Shown here one piece after another: positions 1-6,509 of a stretch of DNA of 14,699 nt. A model generated the notes under the pieces. The model made no database searches and was not told the DNA's origin. It was given only the letters and a program-made list of their open reading frames with translations. The stretch's first letter is position 1. Every line of letters begins with the position of its first letter. The DNA comes from an uncultured Bacteroidales bacterium. Its GTDB lineage: Bacteria > Bacteroidota > Bacteroidia > Bacteroidales > UBA932. The DNA lies in contig CAMJHJ010000031.1 of assembly GCA_946405485.1 (NCBI GenBank), forward strand, positions 1-14,699, read 5' to 3'. A program made the translations under genes and the position numbers.

Positions 1-321
1 ACCAGATTGAGGTACTGTCCCAGGGTGGGACGGCCTCATACGAGCCCCTGTCCGCAAACCGAAACTGCCGAATCGAGCTATTCATTCGATGACGGACACT
101 CATACACATGAATTGACCAAAACGCCGTGAGGTGTGCTTTTGCTATCATACTATCTTACATTCATTTTCTTCATTGTTGACTTTTGACCACGACCCTCCT
201 CCCTTGTGAAAGGCAGGAGGGTCCATTGTAAATAAGACCTCCGGCTCATGGGACAGACCGAAGAAAGGGCGCTGCCGATACCGGTAACGCCCGTTCTTGA
301 TATACAATCAGGAAATATACC
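1..321. other. gene-free left edge with inverted repeats
   Basis: I see no convincing gene here. The stretch contains a hairpin at 16-32 (GTCCCA, GGG loop, TGGGAC) flanked by GAGG/CCTC. A nested pair of inverted repeats follows: TGTCCG at 49-54 with CGGACA at 93-98, enclosing ATCGA at 72-76 with TCGAT at 86-90. There is also a GC-rich hairpin at 192-223. Bases 100-185 are AT-rich and featureless to my eye. It could be a transcript end, an untranslated leader of a gene beyond the left edge, or a structured RNA. I cannot choose among these from the sequence alone. Confidence 0.4.
192..223 (-). terminator. hairpin downstream of the DUF308 gene, possible terminator
   Basis: Nine-base arms GACCCTCCT (192-200) and AGGAGGGTC (215-223) form a strong stem about 100 bp downstream of the DUF308 stop codon. 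There is no clear U-run on either strand, so termination is only plausible. Confidence 0.4.
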
Positions 322-888
322 TTACTGCTCGTCGATGATCTGGCCGAGGCTGTCGATCTTCTTCTCGAAACGGTTCACGCCGACCACGGCGAGGATGTAC
401 GCAAGGCCGTTGGCGATGATGCCGAGGCCGATGATCGTCGAGAGCACTCCGGCGGTGACACCCAGGTTCCTCAGGCCGAAGAAGCCGAGGACGGCGCCCG
501 CGACGCCCAGGCACAGCAGCGCCCACCAGTAAGGGAACCCGACCTTCCTGTAGTCGAAGCTCTGGACCGCGATGACGATGCCCTCGATCATCACCCAGAT
601 GGCGAACACCACAGGCAGGGAGACGGCCGTCCCGAGGATGTTGAACAGGAAGAAGCAGCCGAAGAAGATATCAAGCAGTGCGCTCAGCATACGTGTTCCG
701 CTGTTGGGAAGGAAAGCCTGCGTCCGGAAGGTGAAGACCAGCTTCATGACGCCGGCGAAAAGGGTGAGGCAGCCCAGTACCCACGCGGCGGAGACGAGGG
801 TAATGTCGGGCTTGGCGATGCAGACGACGCCGAGGATGACGAGGAGGAGGCCTGCGACGCAGAGCCAGATTTTAGTACTTGTTCTCAT
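322..888 (-). CDS. HdeD/DUF308 family integral membrane protein
   Basis: The 188-residue product is very hydrophobic, with about six predicted transmembrane helices (roughly residues 8-28, 32-53, 66-87, 92-110, 119-138 and 143-168). It ends in a charged cytosolic-type tail (NRFEKKIDSLGQIIDEQ). Paired short helices rich in Gly and Ala, with the motif LLLVILGVVCIAKP near the N-terminus, match the HdeD/DUF308 family. E. coli HdeD in that family is linked to acid resistance, but the biochemical role of most members is unknown. The ATG at 888 lies directly before the first helix. It is transcribed in the same direction as umuC but separated from it by about 118 bp, so it is probably an independent unit. 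Function in this organism is not known. Confidence 0.8.
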   Translation of the reverse strand: MRTSTKIWLCVAGLLLVILGVVCIAKPDITLVSAAWVLGCLTLFAGVMKLVFTFRTQAFLPNSGTRMLSALLDIFFGCFFLFNILGTAVSLPVVFAIWVMIEGIVIAVQSFDYRKVGFPYWWALLCLGVAGAVLGFFGLRNLGVTAGVLSTIIGLGIIANGLAYILAVVGVNRFEKKIDSLGQIIDEQ

Positions 889-1006
889 ATCGTTATGATA
901 AATATGTTGTTCCGAAGGCGAATTTACGAATTTTCCGGGAAAGGATGAACGGAAGGGGCGGAAATAGCTATCCTGCTGAAAGGAAGCCCTTCGAACCGGC
1001 TGAACG

Positions 1007-2269
1007 TCACCGGACCTTTGCCTTGGGAATGTCGCTCCAGAGAGTCGTATAGTGCGGGCTCTGGTGCTCCCGGCTCATCTTGATCTCACCGATCCCCTGG
1101 GAGCCCAGAAGGACGGCGCCGCATCCGTATGTCTTATTGATGGAGTCGATGCTCGAAGAGAGCCTCGATTCCTTCTCCAGCGCCTCCATGTCCGAGAAAA
1201 GGGAATGTGAGAAGCCTTCCTCCTGCACCAGTTTAGTGATGACCACTCCGGCTTTCTTGTAGCCGTAGCCCGGCCGCCAGAGGTCCCGGCAGCCTTCCAG
1301 CGCGTGACGGATGAAGACCCGGTGGTCGGACGTGCCGTCGGGGATGACGACATGACTGCTGCTGAACGCCTGGGGAGCGTACTCCTTGAAGCGATTCGTA
1401 ATGGCGAAGACAATCATTTCCAAGGCGATGGACTTCTGGCCACGGAGCTTTGTGACGGCACTCTCCGCGAAGTTGGCCACCTGCTCGCATAGCTCGCTGC
1501 GGTCAGTGATCTCCTTGCTGAAGCTACGCGCCACACAGATGGTCTTCCGAGGCTCGATTATGTCCTCCATCTCGATGCACGGAATCCCCTTGAGTTCCTT
1601 CCAGGTCCTAAAGCCCGGCAGGTGGAAGAGCGAACGGACGGTGGTCTCAGGAAGGGAGACGTAGTCCCAGGCGGTCTTCACGCCCATCGTTTCGAGGCGC
1701 TTCATCATACGTCTTCCGATGCCCCAGACATCCTCGGCAGGGAACTTACGCAGGACCTTCTCGATATCCTGCGGCTTGTGCATGTAGCAGCCGCCTTTGA
1801 GCTTGGGGTATTTCTTGCAGAGTTTCGAGGCAATCTTCGCAAGGGTCTTGGTCGGCGCGATGCCCACGGACACCGGGATGGAGGTCTGCCTCCAGCACTC
1901 CCGGGATATCTCCTTGGCGTAAGCGTCGAAGTCCACATCGATGCCGTCGAGATCCAGGAACGCCTCGTCGATGGAGTAGACCTCGATGCAAGGGGAGTAG
2001 CCCCTCAGGACTTCCTGCACCCGTCTGGACATGTCGCCGTACAGCGCGAAATTCCCGGAGAAGACCGCAACATTGTTCTTTTCCACGATGTCACTTATCT
2101 TGAACAGCGGGTCGCCCATCTTGATGCCGAGCGCCTTAGCCTCGTTGGAGCGGGCCACCGCGCAGCCGTCGTTGTTGCTGAGCACGATGACCGGCCTCCC
2201 GTTCAGCTCCGGACGGAAGACCCTCTCACACGAGGCGAAGAAATTGTTGCAGTCGGCTAAGGCGTACAT
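1007..2269 (-). CDS. umuC: UmuC, Y-family DNA polymerase V catalytic subunit
   Basis: The 420-residue protein has the usual UmuC length. The Y-family catalytic palm is clear: the metal-binding Asp6 in YALADCNNFF, and YSIDEAF at 98-104 supplying Asp101 and Glu102. The helix-hairpin-helix region is near 180-225 (VWGIGRRMMKRLETMGV). The little-finger domain follows from about 240. A possible clamp-binding segment (FSHSLF) lies near 353-358, and the C-terminal DUF4113-like tail has SPHYTTLW. It should carry out error-prone translesion synthesis with processed UmuD. The partner umuD lies upstream on the same strand, but a 170-bp gap filled by palindromes separates them, unlike the close or overlapping arrangement in E. 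coli. The ATG at 2269 is preceded by an AT-rich stretch without a Shine-Dalgarno sequence. No residue essential for catalysis appears to be missing. Confidence 0.95.
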   Translation of the reverse strand: MYALADCNNFFASCERVFRPELNGRPVIVLSNNDGCAVARSNEAKALGIKMGDPLFKISDIVEKNNVAVFSGNFALYGDMSRRVQEVLRGYSPCIEVYSIDEAFLDLDGIDVDFDAYAKEISRECWRQTSIPVSVGIAPTKTLAKIASKLCKKYPKLKGGCYMHKPQDIEKVLRKFPAEDVWGIGRRMMKRLETMGVKTAWDYVSLPETTVRSLFHLPGFRTWKELKGIPCIEMEDIIEPRKTICVARSFSKEITDRSELCEQVANFAESAVTKLRGQKSIALEMIVFAITNRFKEYAPQAFSSSHVVIPDGTSDHRVFIRHALEGCRDLWRPGYGYKKAGVVITKLVQEEGFSHSLFSDMEALEKESRLSSSIDSINKTYGCGAVLLGSQGIGEIKMSREHQSPHYTTLWSDIPKAKVR

Positions 2270-2295
2270 TTATAGGCGATTGCGATACTTTACTT

Positions 2296-2404
2296 GATGA
2301 AATTATTTCACCGACAGTGGGGAAGTTTTTTCCCCAGCATTTGCGAAGTTTCTTCGCAGGGGGATGTGAACTTTCTTCGCATCTGGTTGTGAAGTTTCTT
2401 CACA
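2296..2404. repeat. five tandem 23-bp units, each a palindrome, between umuD and umuC
   Basis: Five inverted repeats have centres at 2304, 2327, 2350, 2373 and 2396, exactly 23 bp apart. On the plus strand they read GATGAAA/TTTCACC (2296-2312), TGGGGAA/TTCCCCA (2318-2336), TGCGAAG/CTTCGCA (2342-2358), TGTGAAC/CTTCGCA (2365-2381) and TGTGAAG/CTTCACA (2388-2404). The loops are 3-5 bases of A/T. Arms change together between units: GGGG with CCCC, GCG with CGC, GTG with CAC. That pattern favours selection for dyad symmetry or hairpin formation over simple sequence duplication. The linkers between units are 5-7 bases and poorly conserved. The array fills the umuD-umuC gap from 34 bases after umuD stops to 26 bases before umuC starts. 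It could form a chain of hairpins in a umuDC transcript or a row of binding sites for a dimeric protein. Confidence 0.9.
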
Positions 2405-2438
2405 TCCGGTGAGACCTTATGTCACATGGGACCTAACA

Positions 2439-2858
2439 TTACACCTTCTTGATGACCCAGGTGACGACGCCCCATATGAGGAAGTCGTTATCCGGGCCGA
2501 CGGGGATGGGTTTGTACTTGGTGTTCTTCTCGTTGCAGGGGAGCAGGACTGCGCTTCCCTCGTGGATCTCCACCCGCTTGACGGTGTACTCGCCGTCGAT
2601 GAAGCAGACGGCCTTGCACCCGTTGTAGGGGTCTACGGCGCGGTCTACGATGATGATGTCGCCCTCGTCCATGTCGGCGTCCACCATCGAGATGCCGTCG
2701 ATGCGGAAGAAGAAGGTCGAGGCGCTGTGCTGTACCAGCAGCTTCACGAGGTCCAGCTTCTCCCTGACCTCCTCAGCCGGAGAGGGGAAACCGGCCTTGA
2801 CGGCGCCGGCGAAGGCGAGCTCAAGCGAGTCGCAGTCTGTTATCGGATGAGGAATCAT
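2439..2858 (-). CDS. umuD: UmuD, S24-family self-cleaving polymerase V accessory subunit
   Basis: The 139-residue product matches UmuD in length and order. The autocleavage region is KAGFPSPAEE, with Ala22-Gly23 in place of the E. coli Cys-Gly site. The nucleophile Ser57 is in RIDGISM and the general base Lys94 is in YTVKRV. The closing segment is WGVVTWVIKKV. RecA-filament-stimulated cleavage should give the active UmuD' partner of UmuC; this is family knowledge. I start it at the ATG at 2858. An in-frame TTG at 2888 lies upstream of the -7 box and would be outside the transcript. With this start only five bases separate the TATCTTTG box (2864-2871) from the ATG, so the mRNA is probably leaderless. 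Its promoter carries the shared 19-bp inverted repeat. Confidence 0.93.
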   Translation of the reverse strand: MIPHPITDCDSLELAFAGAVKAGFPSPAEEVREKLDLVKLLVQHSASTFFFRIDGISMVDADMDEGDIIIVDRAVDPYNGCKAVCFIDGEYTVKRVEIHEGSAVLLPCNEKNTKYKPIPVGPDNDFLIWGVVTWVIKKV

Positions 2859-2863
2859 AGGGA

Positions 2864-2899
2864 CAAAGATAGCAAAGGATTGTGCCAAAAGGTGATACC
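2864..2899 (-). promoter_or_regulatory. umuD promoter with shared operator (weakest copy)
   Basis: The -7 box TATCTTTG occupies 2864-2871. Nine bases upstream begins a degenerate 19-bp dyad at 2881-2899, reading on the plus strand TGTGCCA, AAAGG, TGATACC. The arm next to the box is TGGCACA on the transcribed strand, keeping the TG...CA frame. No TTG lies 17-23 bases upstream of the box. It matches the other four copies in spacing, while its distal arm is poor. Confidence 0.6.
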
Positions 2900-2907
2900 C
2901 AGAGGGA

Positions 2908-3207
2908 TTATTCTCCCAGAACCTTCCGGGCGCGGGCGACGATCTGGTCCGCGTCGTTCAGCAGGTTGTAGAGTGCGTCCTGCGAAAGGACGCCACGCTT
3001 GAGACCGGAGGGTAGTTGCCCGGCTTCGTCCGCCTCGTAGTCCTCCTTCCACTGTCCGGAGGCCATGTATTCCTTAAGTGCGTCGATCTCGCTCTTGAAA
3101 TCCTCGTATTCTTCGATGGCCTCTTCCAGTGCAGCCAGTACACGAGTCACCTCATCATAGCGGTCCTCCATCAAGGAGATCCTTTCAATTCTTGCTTTCT
3201 GTTCCAT
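2908..3207 (-). CDS. DUF4298 domain protein
   Basis: This 99-residue acidic protein has a long helical, probably coiled-coil N-terminal half (about residues 5-48, rich in Glu and Leu). The conserved block WKEDYEADEAGQLP, followed by LKRGVLSQDALYNLL (about 53-82), is the signature I associate with DUF4298. No enzymatic residues stand out and the family function is unknown. It starts at the ATG at 3207, two bases after the stop of the upstream Cys-motif gene, so the two are very likely translated from one message. It ends just upstream of the umuD promoter, leaving only eight bases before the operator. Confidence 0.8.
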   Translation of the reverse strand: MEQKARIERISLMEDRYDEVTRVLAALEEAIEEYEDFKSEIDALKEYMASGQWKEDYEADEAGQLPSGLKRGVLSQDALYNLLNDADQIVARARKVLGE

Positions 3208-3209
3208 GG

Positions 3210-3731
3210 CTATTGTTCCTCTCTTATATTTGTCACTTCAATGAACGGACTCACAAGGTCAGTCCTTCCGTGAGCCACGACCTTCCGGATTGTCTCGGCC
3301 GCATCCTCCCTGCTGGTGGCGGAGCACTTGAAGGTCTCCTTCTCCCCGAACTCGCTCACGACATCCACAAGATACGTGCGGACCTTGTCACCCTCGCCGG
3401 ATTCCAGGGCATCCGCCACAGTGCCGGACTGCCAGTTGATGACGGTCGAGGGGGCAGGACGGACATTCTTCAGCAACTTGACCCTCACCGGGGCGTCCGT
3501 TCCGTCGTAGTTGACCTTGCGGAAGCGCTTGCATCCCAGGTTGCAGGCCCAGACAGGGGGACGGCGGGGGATGGTGTCGCCACCCATGACCGCCTGTTTG
3601 CGGTACTCCAGGAAGAATTCGGTCTCGGTCATGTCGCCGGTTCCGTAGATGATATCTACGACTTCTCCGCCGCAGACCGGACACTTGACCGGCTTGCGGG
3701 TCACATCGATGATTCGGGTATGTATGGCCAT
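3210..3731 (-). CDS. conserved hypothetical protein with two Cys pairs
   Basis: The 173-residue protein has CPVC at 17-20 and a second pair in WACNLGC (Cys63, Cys67), consistent with a zinc ribbon spanning about 15-70. The start of that region (KCPVCGGEVVDIIYG) resembles a widespread family of small zinc-ribbon proteins. I know no defined function for it. The C-terminal half (about 85-173) is mixed charged with no catalytic motif I recognise. It is the first gene of a two-gene unit with the DUF4298 protein downstream (2-bp gap). The ATG at 3731 follows a 68-bp gap after the lipoprotein esterase gene, where I see no strong promoter or terminator. Confidence 0.7.
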   Translation of the reverse strand: MAIHTRIIDVTRKPVKCPVCGGEVVDIIYGTGDMTETEFFLEYRKQAVMGGDTIPRRPPVWACNLGCKRFRKVNYDGTDAPVRVKLLKNVRPAPSTVINWQSGTVADALESGEGDKVRTYLVDVVSEFGEKETFKCSATSREDAAETIRKVVAHGRTDLVSPFIEVTNIREEQ

Positions 3732-3799
3732 TGTCAGTTCTGCTTGCGATTATGCGTTATGGGAATAAAGGGAAACGGATAAGAATTTCTATCAGGAAA

Positions 3800-4786
3800 T
3801 CATCTCGGCGTTTCTTTCAGGCAGCCGTCCATGAAGGCGACCATCTTCCGGTTGACCTCCTTAGATTCGGGAAGGTCCGGCCTGGTGACGTTGTGTACGT
3901 GGTCCACCTGCTTGTCGTCCGATTCTATGTCCACGAACTCGAAGGGAGCCTTGCGAGCCGATGAATCCGGGGACGGGGAGCCCCAGTGCCCCAGGGAGTC
4001 GCAGTCGGCCTTCAGGATGAGGGACTGCGAGCGGATGAAGTCGTTGGTGCAGGTGGAGACGAACAGCGGGCCGAAGTAGCTCTCGATGTGGGTCCGTGGG
4101 GACATGGACTTCATCCATTCCCTGTCCTCGTACCGGGGACCGAGGAACCACTCCAGGGCGCTCCTGGCGAAGGAGTCGGACTCCCCGAACGTAGCGAAGT
4201 CGTAGGCAGGGCAGTTGAGAAGGACCCCGGCCGTCTTGAACTCCCTCGGACGCACCGGGAGCGTCCAGTTCCGCGTCCCCTCGGCCATGTACAGGGCGAG
4301 GTGCCCTCCGGCGGAATCGCCCGTGAGGAACATCCGGTCCTTGTTGAGCCCCAGCTCCTCGGCGTGGGTGACAAGGTAGTCGAGCCCGGCGGCGCAGTCG
4401 GAGAGCTGGTCGTAGACGTCGCGCTTCCCGTCGTTGAGCCGGTATTCGAGCAGGACGACATCGTAGCCCTCCTTCAGGAAGACCGAGGCGAAGCGGCGGT
4501 TGTTCTCCCGCTTGCCCGCGATGTAGAACCCTCCGTGGATGTCTATGAGGACGGCGTCCTTGCGGACGGCCTCGTCCGCGTAGTAGACGTCCAGCACTTG
4601 GGCCGGGTCGCCGTTATCCACATAGGGAATGCCGACCCTGTGCTCGCAGGAATCCGTGTAGAAGAGCTCCGACGAGGGTTTCGAATAGGCCGAGACCATC
4701 ATCTTCAGCATCGTCTTGGTAATCTTGATCCCGTTGCAGCTAGCCAGCAGGAACAGGGTCGCGACAATCAGTGAAATCCGTCTCAT
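3800..4786 (-). CDS. exported lipoprotein alpha/beta-hydrolase (esterase/lipase family)
   Basis: The N-terminus MRRISLIVATLFLLASC is a lipoprotein signal peptide with lipobox LLAS-Cys17, so the 328-residue product should be lipid-anchored in the envelope. The hydrolase core has the oxyanion-hole motif HGGF at 84-87 and the nucleophile elbow GDSAGG at 156-161 (Ser158). A likely acid, Asp249, lies in STCTNDF, and a likely His is in DHVHNV (296 or 298). This layout is that of the hormone-sensitive-lipase/carboxylesterase-like group (alpha/beta-hydrolase fold 3). The substrate cannot be read from the sequence; acylated sugars or short-chain esters are possible. The ATG at 4786 lies 3 bases after the HU stop, suggesting cotranscription with HU, an odd functional pairing. 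Confidence 0.87.
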   Translation of the reverse strand: MRRISLIVATLFLLASCNGIKITKTMLKMMVSAYSKPSSELFYTDSCEHRVGIPYVDNGDPAQVLDVYYADEAVRKDAVLIDIHGGFYIAGKRENNRRFASVFLKEGYDVVLLEYRLNDGKRDVYDQLSDCAAGLDYLVTHAEELGLNKDRMFLTGDSAGGHLALYMAEGTRNWTLPVRPREFKTAGVLLNCPAYDFATFGESDSFARSALEWFLGPRYEDREWMKSMSPRTHIESYFGPLFVSTCTNDFIRSQSLILKADCDSLGHWGSPSPDSSARKAPFEFVDIESDDKQVDHVHNVTRPDLPESKEVNRKMVAFMDGCLKETPR

Positions 4787-4789
4787 CGG

Positions 4790-5065
4790 CTATTTCTTCA
4801 ACGCTGCCTTGAATTTATTTGCAGGCTTGAAGGAAGGGATGTCCCGCTCGGGAATCTGCATGGTGGTATTGGCCGTGATGTTGCGGGCCGACTTGGCGGC
4901 GCGGTGCTTGATGCCGAAGGTGCCGAAACCACGGAGGTATACGGGCTCTCCCTGGATGACGGAACCCTTGATGGTCTCCATCACGCTTTCGACGACGGCG
5001 GCGACGGCCACCTTCTCAATGCCCGTGGACTGGGCCACGGAGGCTACAAGTTCTGCTTTGGTCAT
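4790..5065 (-). CDS. HU-family DNA-binding protein
   Basis: At 91 residues it has the standard length of HU/IHF subunits. The N-terminal helical dimerisation region (MTKAELVASVAQSTGI) is followed by the signature YLRGFGTFGIKHRAAKSARN at 43-62. The C-terminal segment IPSFKPANKFKAALKK completes the fold. It should bend and compact DNA as a dimer. The arm region ARNITANTTMQIPE lacks the usual ARNP start with the intercalating proline just after Asn62, so the contact may differ from classical HU. It lies between a small Cys-rich gene (68-bp gap) and the lipoprotein esterase (3-bp gap). Confidence 0.95.
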   Translation of the reverse strand: MTKAELVASVAQSTGIEKVAVAAVVESVMETIKGSVIQGEPVYLRGFGTFGIKHRAAKSARNITANTTMQIPERDIPSFKPANKFKAALKK

Positions 5066-5133
5066 GACTGTAAGATGTTGATGTGTTGATGATGCTCTTT
5101 CATGGGGTTTCCGGTCCGGTTCCGGGACACCGG

Positions 5134-5346
5134 CTACTGGTATTTGTGGAAATTGTACTTTCCCCTCAGTTCGGCCTTCGTCTCCCCGTCCTGATGGGTG
5201 AAGTAGGCCTTGAAGCCGGGGCAGAAGTTGATGTGCCAGCGCCAGAGGCGGCCGATCGGCGACTTGGGCCTCCTGTCGTAGTGAGCGCGTAGCTTGCAGT
5301 TCTCGCAGGGGTAGCGTTTCTCGTCCATATCAGATACGGGAATCAT
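5134..5346 (-). CDS. small Cys-containing conserved protein
   Basis: This 70-residue basic protein has CENC near the N-terminus and a third Cys in HINFCPGFKAYF, within a Trp/Arg-rich segment (IGRLWRWHINFCPGFK). The three Cys and nearby His could bind a metal. I recall similar short proteins in Bacteroidales but no function. The start could be the ATG at 5346, three bases after the upstream stop, or the internal ATG at 5328, which places CENC closer to the N-terminus as in homologues I remember. Tight spacing implies cotranscription with the secreted protein gene upstream. Confidence 0.7.
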   Translation of the reverse strand: MIPVSDMDEKRYPCENCKLRAHYDRRPKSPIGRLWRWHINFCPGFKAYFTHQDGETKAELRGKYNFHKYQ

Positions 5347-5349
5347 GCC

Positions 5350-5904
5350 CTACGGCTCGTTCGGATGGAGTTTCCTGTAAAATTTGACCGAGGAGAGCAG
5401 GCTGCTGAAATCGCTCTTGGAGATGTGCGTGGCGCGTACGAAACCCTCGCTGCCCGTCGGGATGCTGAATTCCAGGAGCTTGGTGAGGAGGAGCTGCCTT
5501 CTCGTCACGGTCACCGTCACGGGCTTGTCGTCGGGATAGGCGAAGGCGAAGCTCCCCGTGATCTCGGCGGTGGACAGCTTGGGCAGCGCGTAGTAGCCCT
5601 TGATCTCCTCCATCCTGGCGATCGCCTCCTCCAGGGTACCTCCCAGCGGGATGAACAGCTCGAAGGCGGGATCGAAATCAAGCTGAACGATATCGGTCCC
5701 GATGCCCAGGTTCCCCAGCGAGAGGTAGTACATCCGGGGCGTCTCGTCGTCCATGTAGAAGACCTCCATCTGCATGTCGACCATGTCGGCGACTTCCGTC
5801 TCCACTTCGGCGATCTCCATCCTGGGACGGAGGACGGACTTGTTCTGTGCGAAGGCAAGCGCCGTTACGCACATCAGGGCAATCATCGTGATGATTCTTT
5901 TCAT
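5350..5904 (-). CDS. secreted or periplasmic protein of unknown function
   Basis: The N-terminus MKRIITMIALMCVTALAFAQ is a clear type I signal peptide, with cleavage likely near residue 19-20. The mature part, about 165 residues, is acidic and appears rich in beta strands (for example VTVTVTRRQLLLTKLLEFSIPTG). There are no Cys after the signal, no lipobox and no catalytic motif I recognise. A Met-rich acidic stretch (DMVDMQMEVFYMDDETPRMYY) occupies about residues 41-61. The gene has its own -7 box at 5947-5954 and heads a possible unit with the small Cys protein, HU and esterase genes downstream. Confidence 0.75.
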   Translation of the reverse strand: MKRIITMIALMCVTALAFAQNKSVLRPRMEIAEVETEVADMVDMQMEVFYMDDETPRMYYLSLGNLGIGTDIVQLDFDPAFELFIPLGGTLEEAIARMEEIKGYYALPKLSTAEITGSFAFAYPDDKPVTVTVTRRQLLLTKLLEFSIPTGSEGFVRATHISKSDFSSLLSSVKFYRKLHPNEP

Positions 5905-5946
5905 GGGTACTCGCTAATGTTACGAATTAAGGGTATTAGATTACTG

Positions 5947-5954
5947 CAAATATA
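5947..5954 (-). promoter_or_regulatory. Bacteroidota-type -7 box for the secreted protein gene
   Basis: TATATTTG fits TAnnTTTG and lies 42 bases before the ATG at 5904, giving a leader of roughly 35 bases. I see no good TTG 17-23 bases upstream and no copy of the shared operator at the 9-bp position. Confidence 0.5.
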
Positions 5955-5970
5955 ACGAATTCTTCGCGGG

Positions 5971-6009
5971 ATAGAAAACTGCCGGGACGGTTTTGACCAT
6001 CCCGGCAGT
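5971..6009 (-). terminator. intrinsic terminator of the HIRAN gene
   Basis: Perfect 10-bp arms ACTGCCGGGA (5978-5987) and TCCCGGCAGT (6000-6009) lie just after the HIRAN stop. On the minus strand they are followed by TTTTC. This is a strong Rho-independent terminator and marks the left border of the repair/defence cluster. Confidence 0.85.
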
Positions 6010-6044
6010 GCCCAATATCATCAAAGAAGTAAGTTGATCGACAC

Positions 6045-6389
6045 TCAGTTTTGGTTCTTGACGTTGACGATGACCTCGACCTGCTGCTCCGGATGGACGT
6101 CCGGGGTGATGCGGGTGATGCGCACGTCGTAGATGTCGGTGAATCCCATGTCCAGGTACTTGGAGATGTCGTGGTTGTTCCCACGGGGGATGAAGCCGAG
6201 CTTGAAATCCCCGTAGTAGATGGCCACGGCGTAGGGGTCGAAGGGGTTGTCATCCTCGCGGACCAGGTCGAGCTTGGTCCCGATCTTGAGTTGCTCGAAG
6301 GCCTCGCAGCCTTCCCAGTAGCCAAATCCGGCGATGTGGAAGTTGGTCAGATGGACCTTCTTCACAGGCTTTCTGTCTTTGCTTCTCAT
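6045..6389 (-). CDS. stand-alone HIRAN domain protein
   Basis: The 114-residue product is essentially one HIRAN domain. FHIAGFGYWEG at about 17-27 and LVREDDNPFDPYAVAIYYG at about 42-60 are the family hallmarks, followed by KLGFIPRGNN (63-72). In Rad5/HLTF-type helicases the HIRAN domain holds single-stranded or 3'-OH DNA ends at stalled forks. Bacterial stand-alone versions are poorly studied but turn up near repair genes. The ATG at 6389 follows a 48-base stretch after a TTACTTTG box carrying the shared operator, so I place it in the same regulon as umuD. A perfect terminator follows it, making it a single-gene unit. Confidence 0.9.
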   Translation of the reverse strand: MRSKDRKPVKKVHLTNFHIAGFGYWEGCEAFEQLKIGTKLDLVREDDNPFDPYAVAIYYGDFKLGFIPRGNNHDISKYLDMGFTDIYDVRITRITPDVHPEQQVEVIVNVKNQN

Positions 6390-6437
6390 AAGGCGTCAGA
6401 ATTTGAGATTAAACGTTCATTACTTGTTTTCCGAGAG

Positions 6438-6473
6438 CAAAGTAAAAGCGGGGTTGCTCCAAAATGTGGGACA
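6438..6473 (-). promoter_or_regulatory. HIRAN gene promoter with shared operator
   Basis: The -7 box TTACTTTG (6438-6445) deviates by one base from TAnnTTTG. Nine bases upstream lies the 19-bp dyad at 6455-6473, on the plus strand TGCTCCA, AAATG, TGGGACA. The distal arm is perfect (TGTCCCA on the transcribed strand). Spacing is identical to the other copies. Confidence 0.72.
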
Positions 6474-6509
6474 ACCTCGCAAAAACTGAAGAAAATATCA
6501 AACAATCAG

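Noticed and set aside
16..32. Sixth copy of the shared operator
   Set aside because: The spacer is 3 rather than 5 bases and no TAnnTTTG-like box lies 9 bases away in either direction.
249..255. Isolated TGGGACA half-site near the left edge
   Set aside because: It has no matching second arm at the 5-bp spacing and no -7 box at the right distance.
2296..2404. CRISPR array
   Set aside because: The units are 17-19-bp palindromes separated by only 5-7 bases, with no unique spacers of usual length and no cas genes in the window.
2859..2888. TTG start for UmuD adding ten residues
   Set aside because: It precedes the -7 box, so it would not be in the transcript. The residues from the ATG at 2858 align with the UmuD cleavage region at the expected distance.
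3986..4774. 262-codon plus-strand frame
   Set aside because: It is antisense to the esterase gene, whose HGGF and GDSAGG motifs and lipobox identify the real strand. The plus-strand product is low-complexity Val/Glu/Gly.
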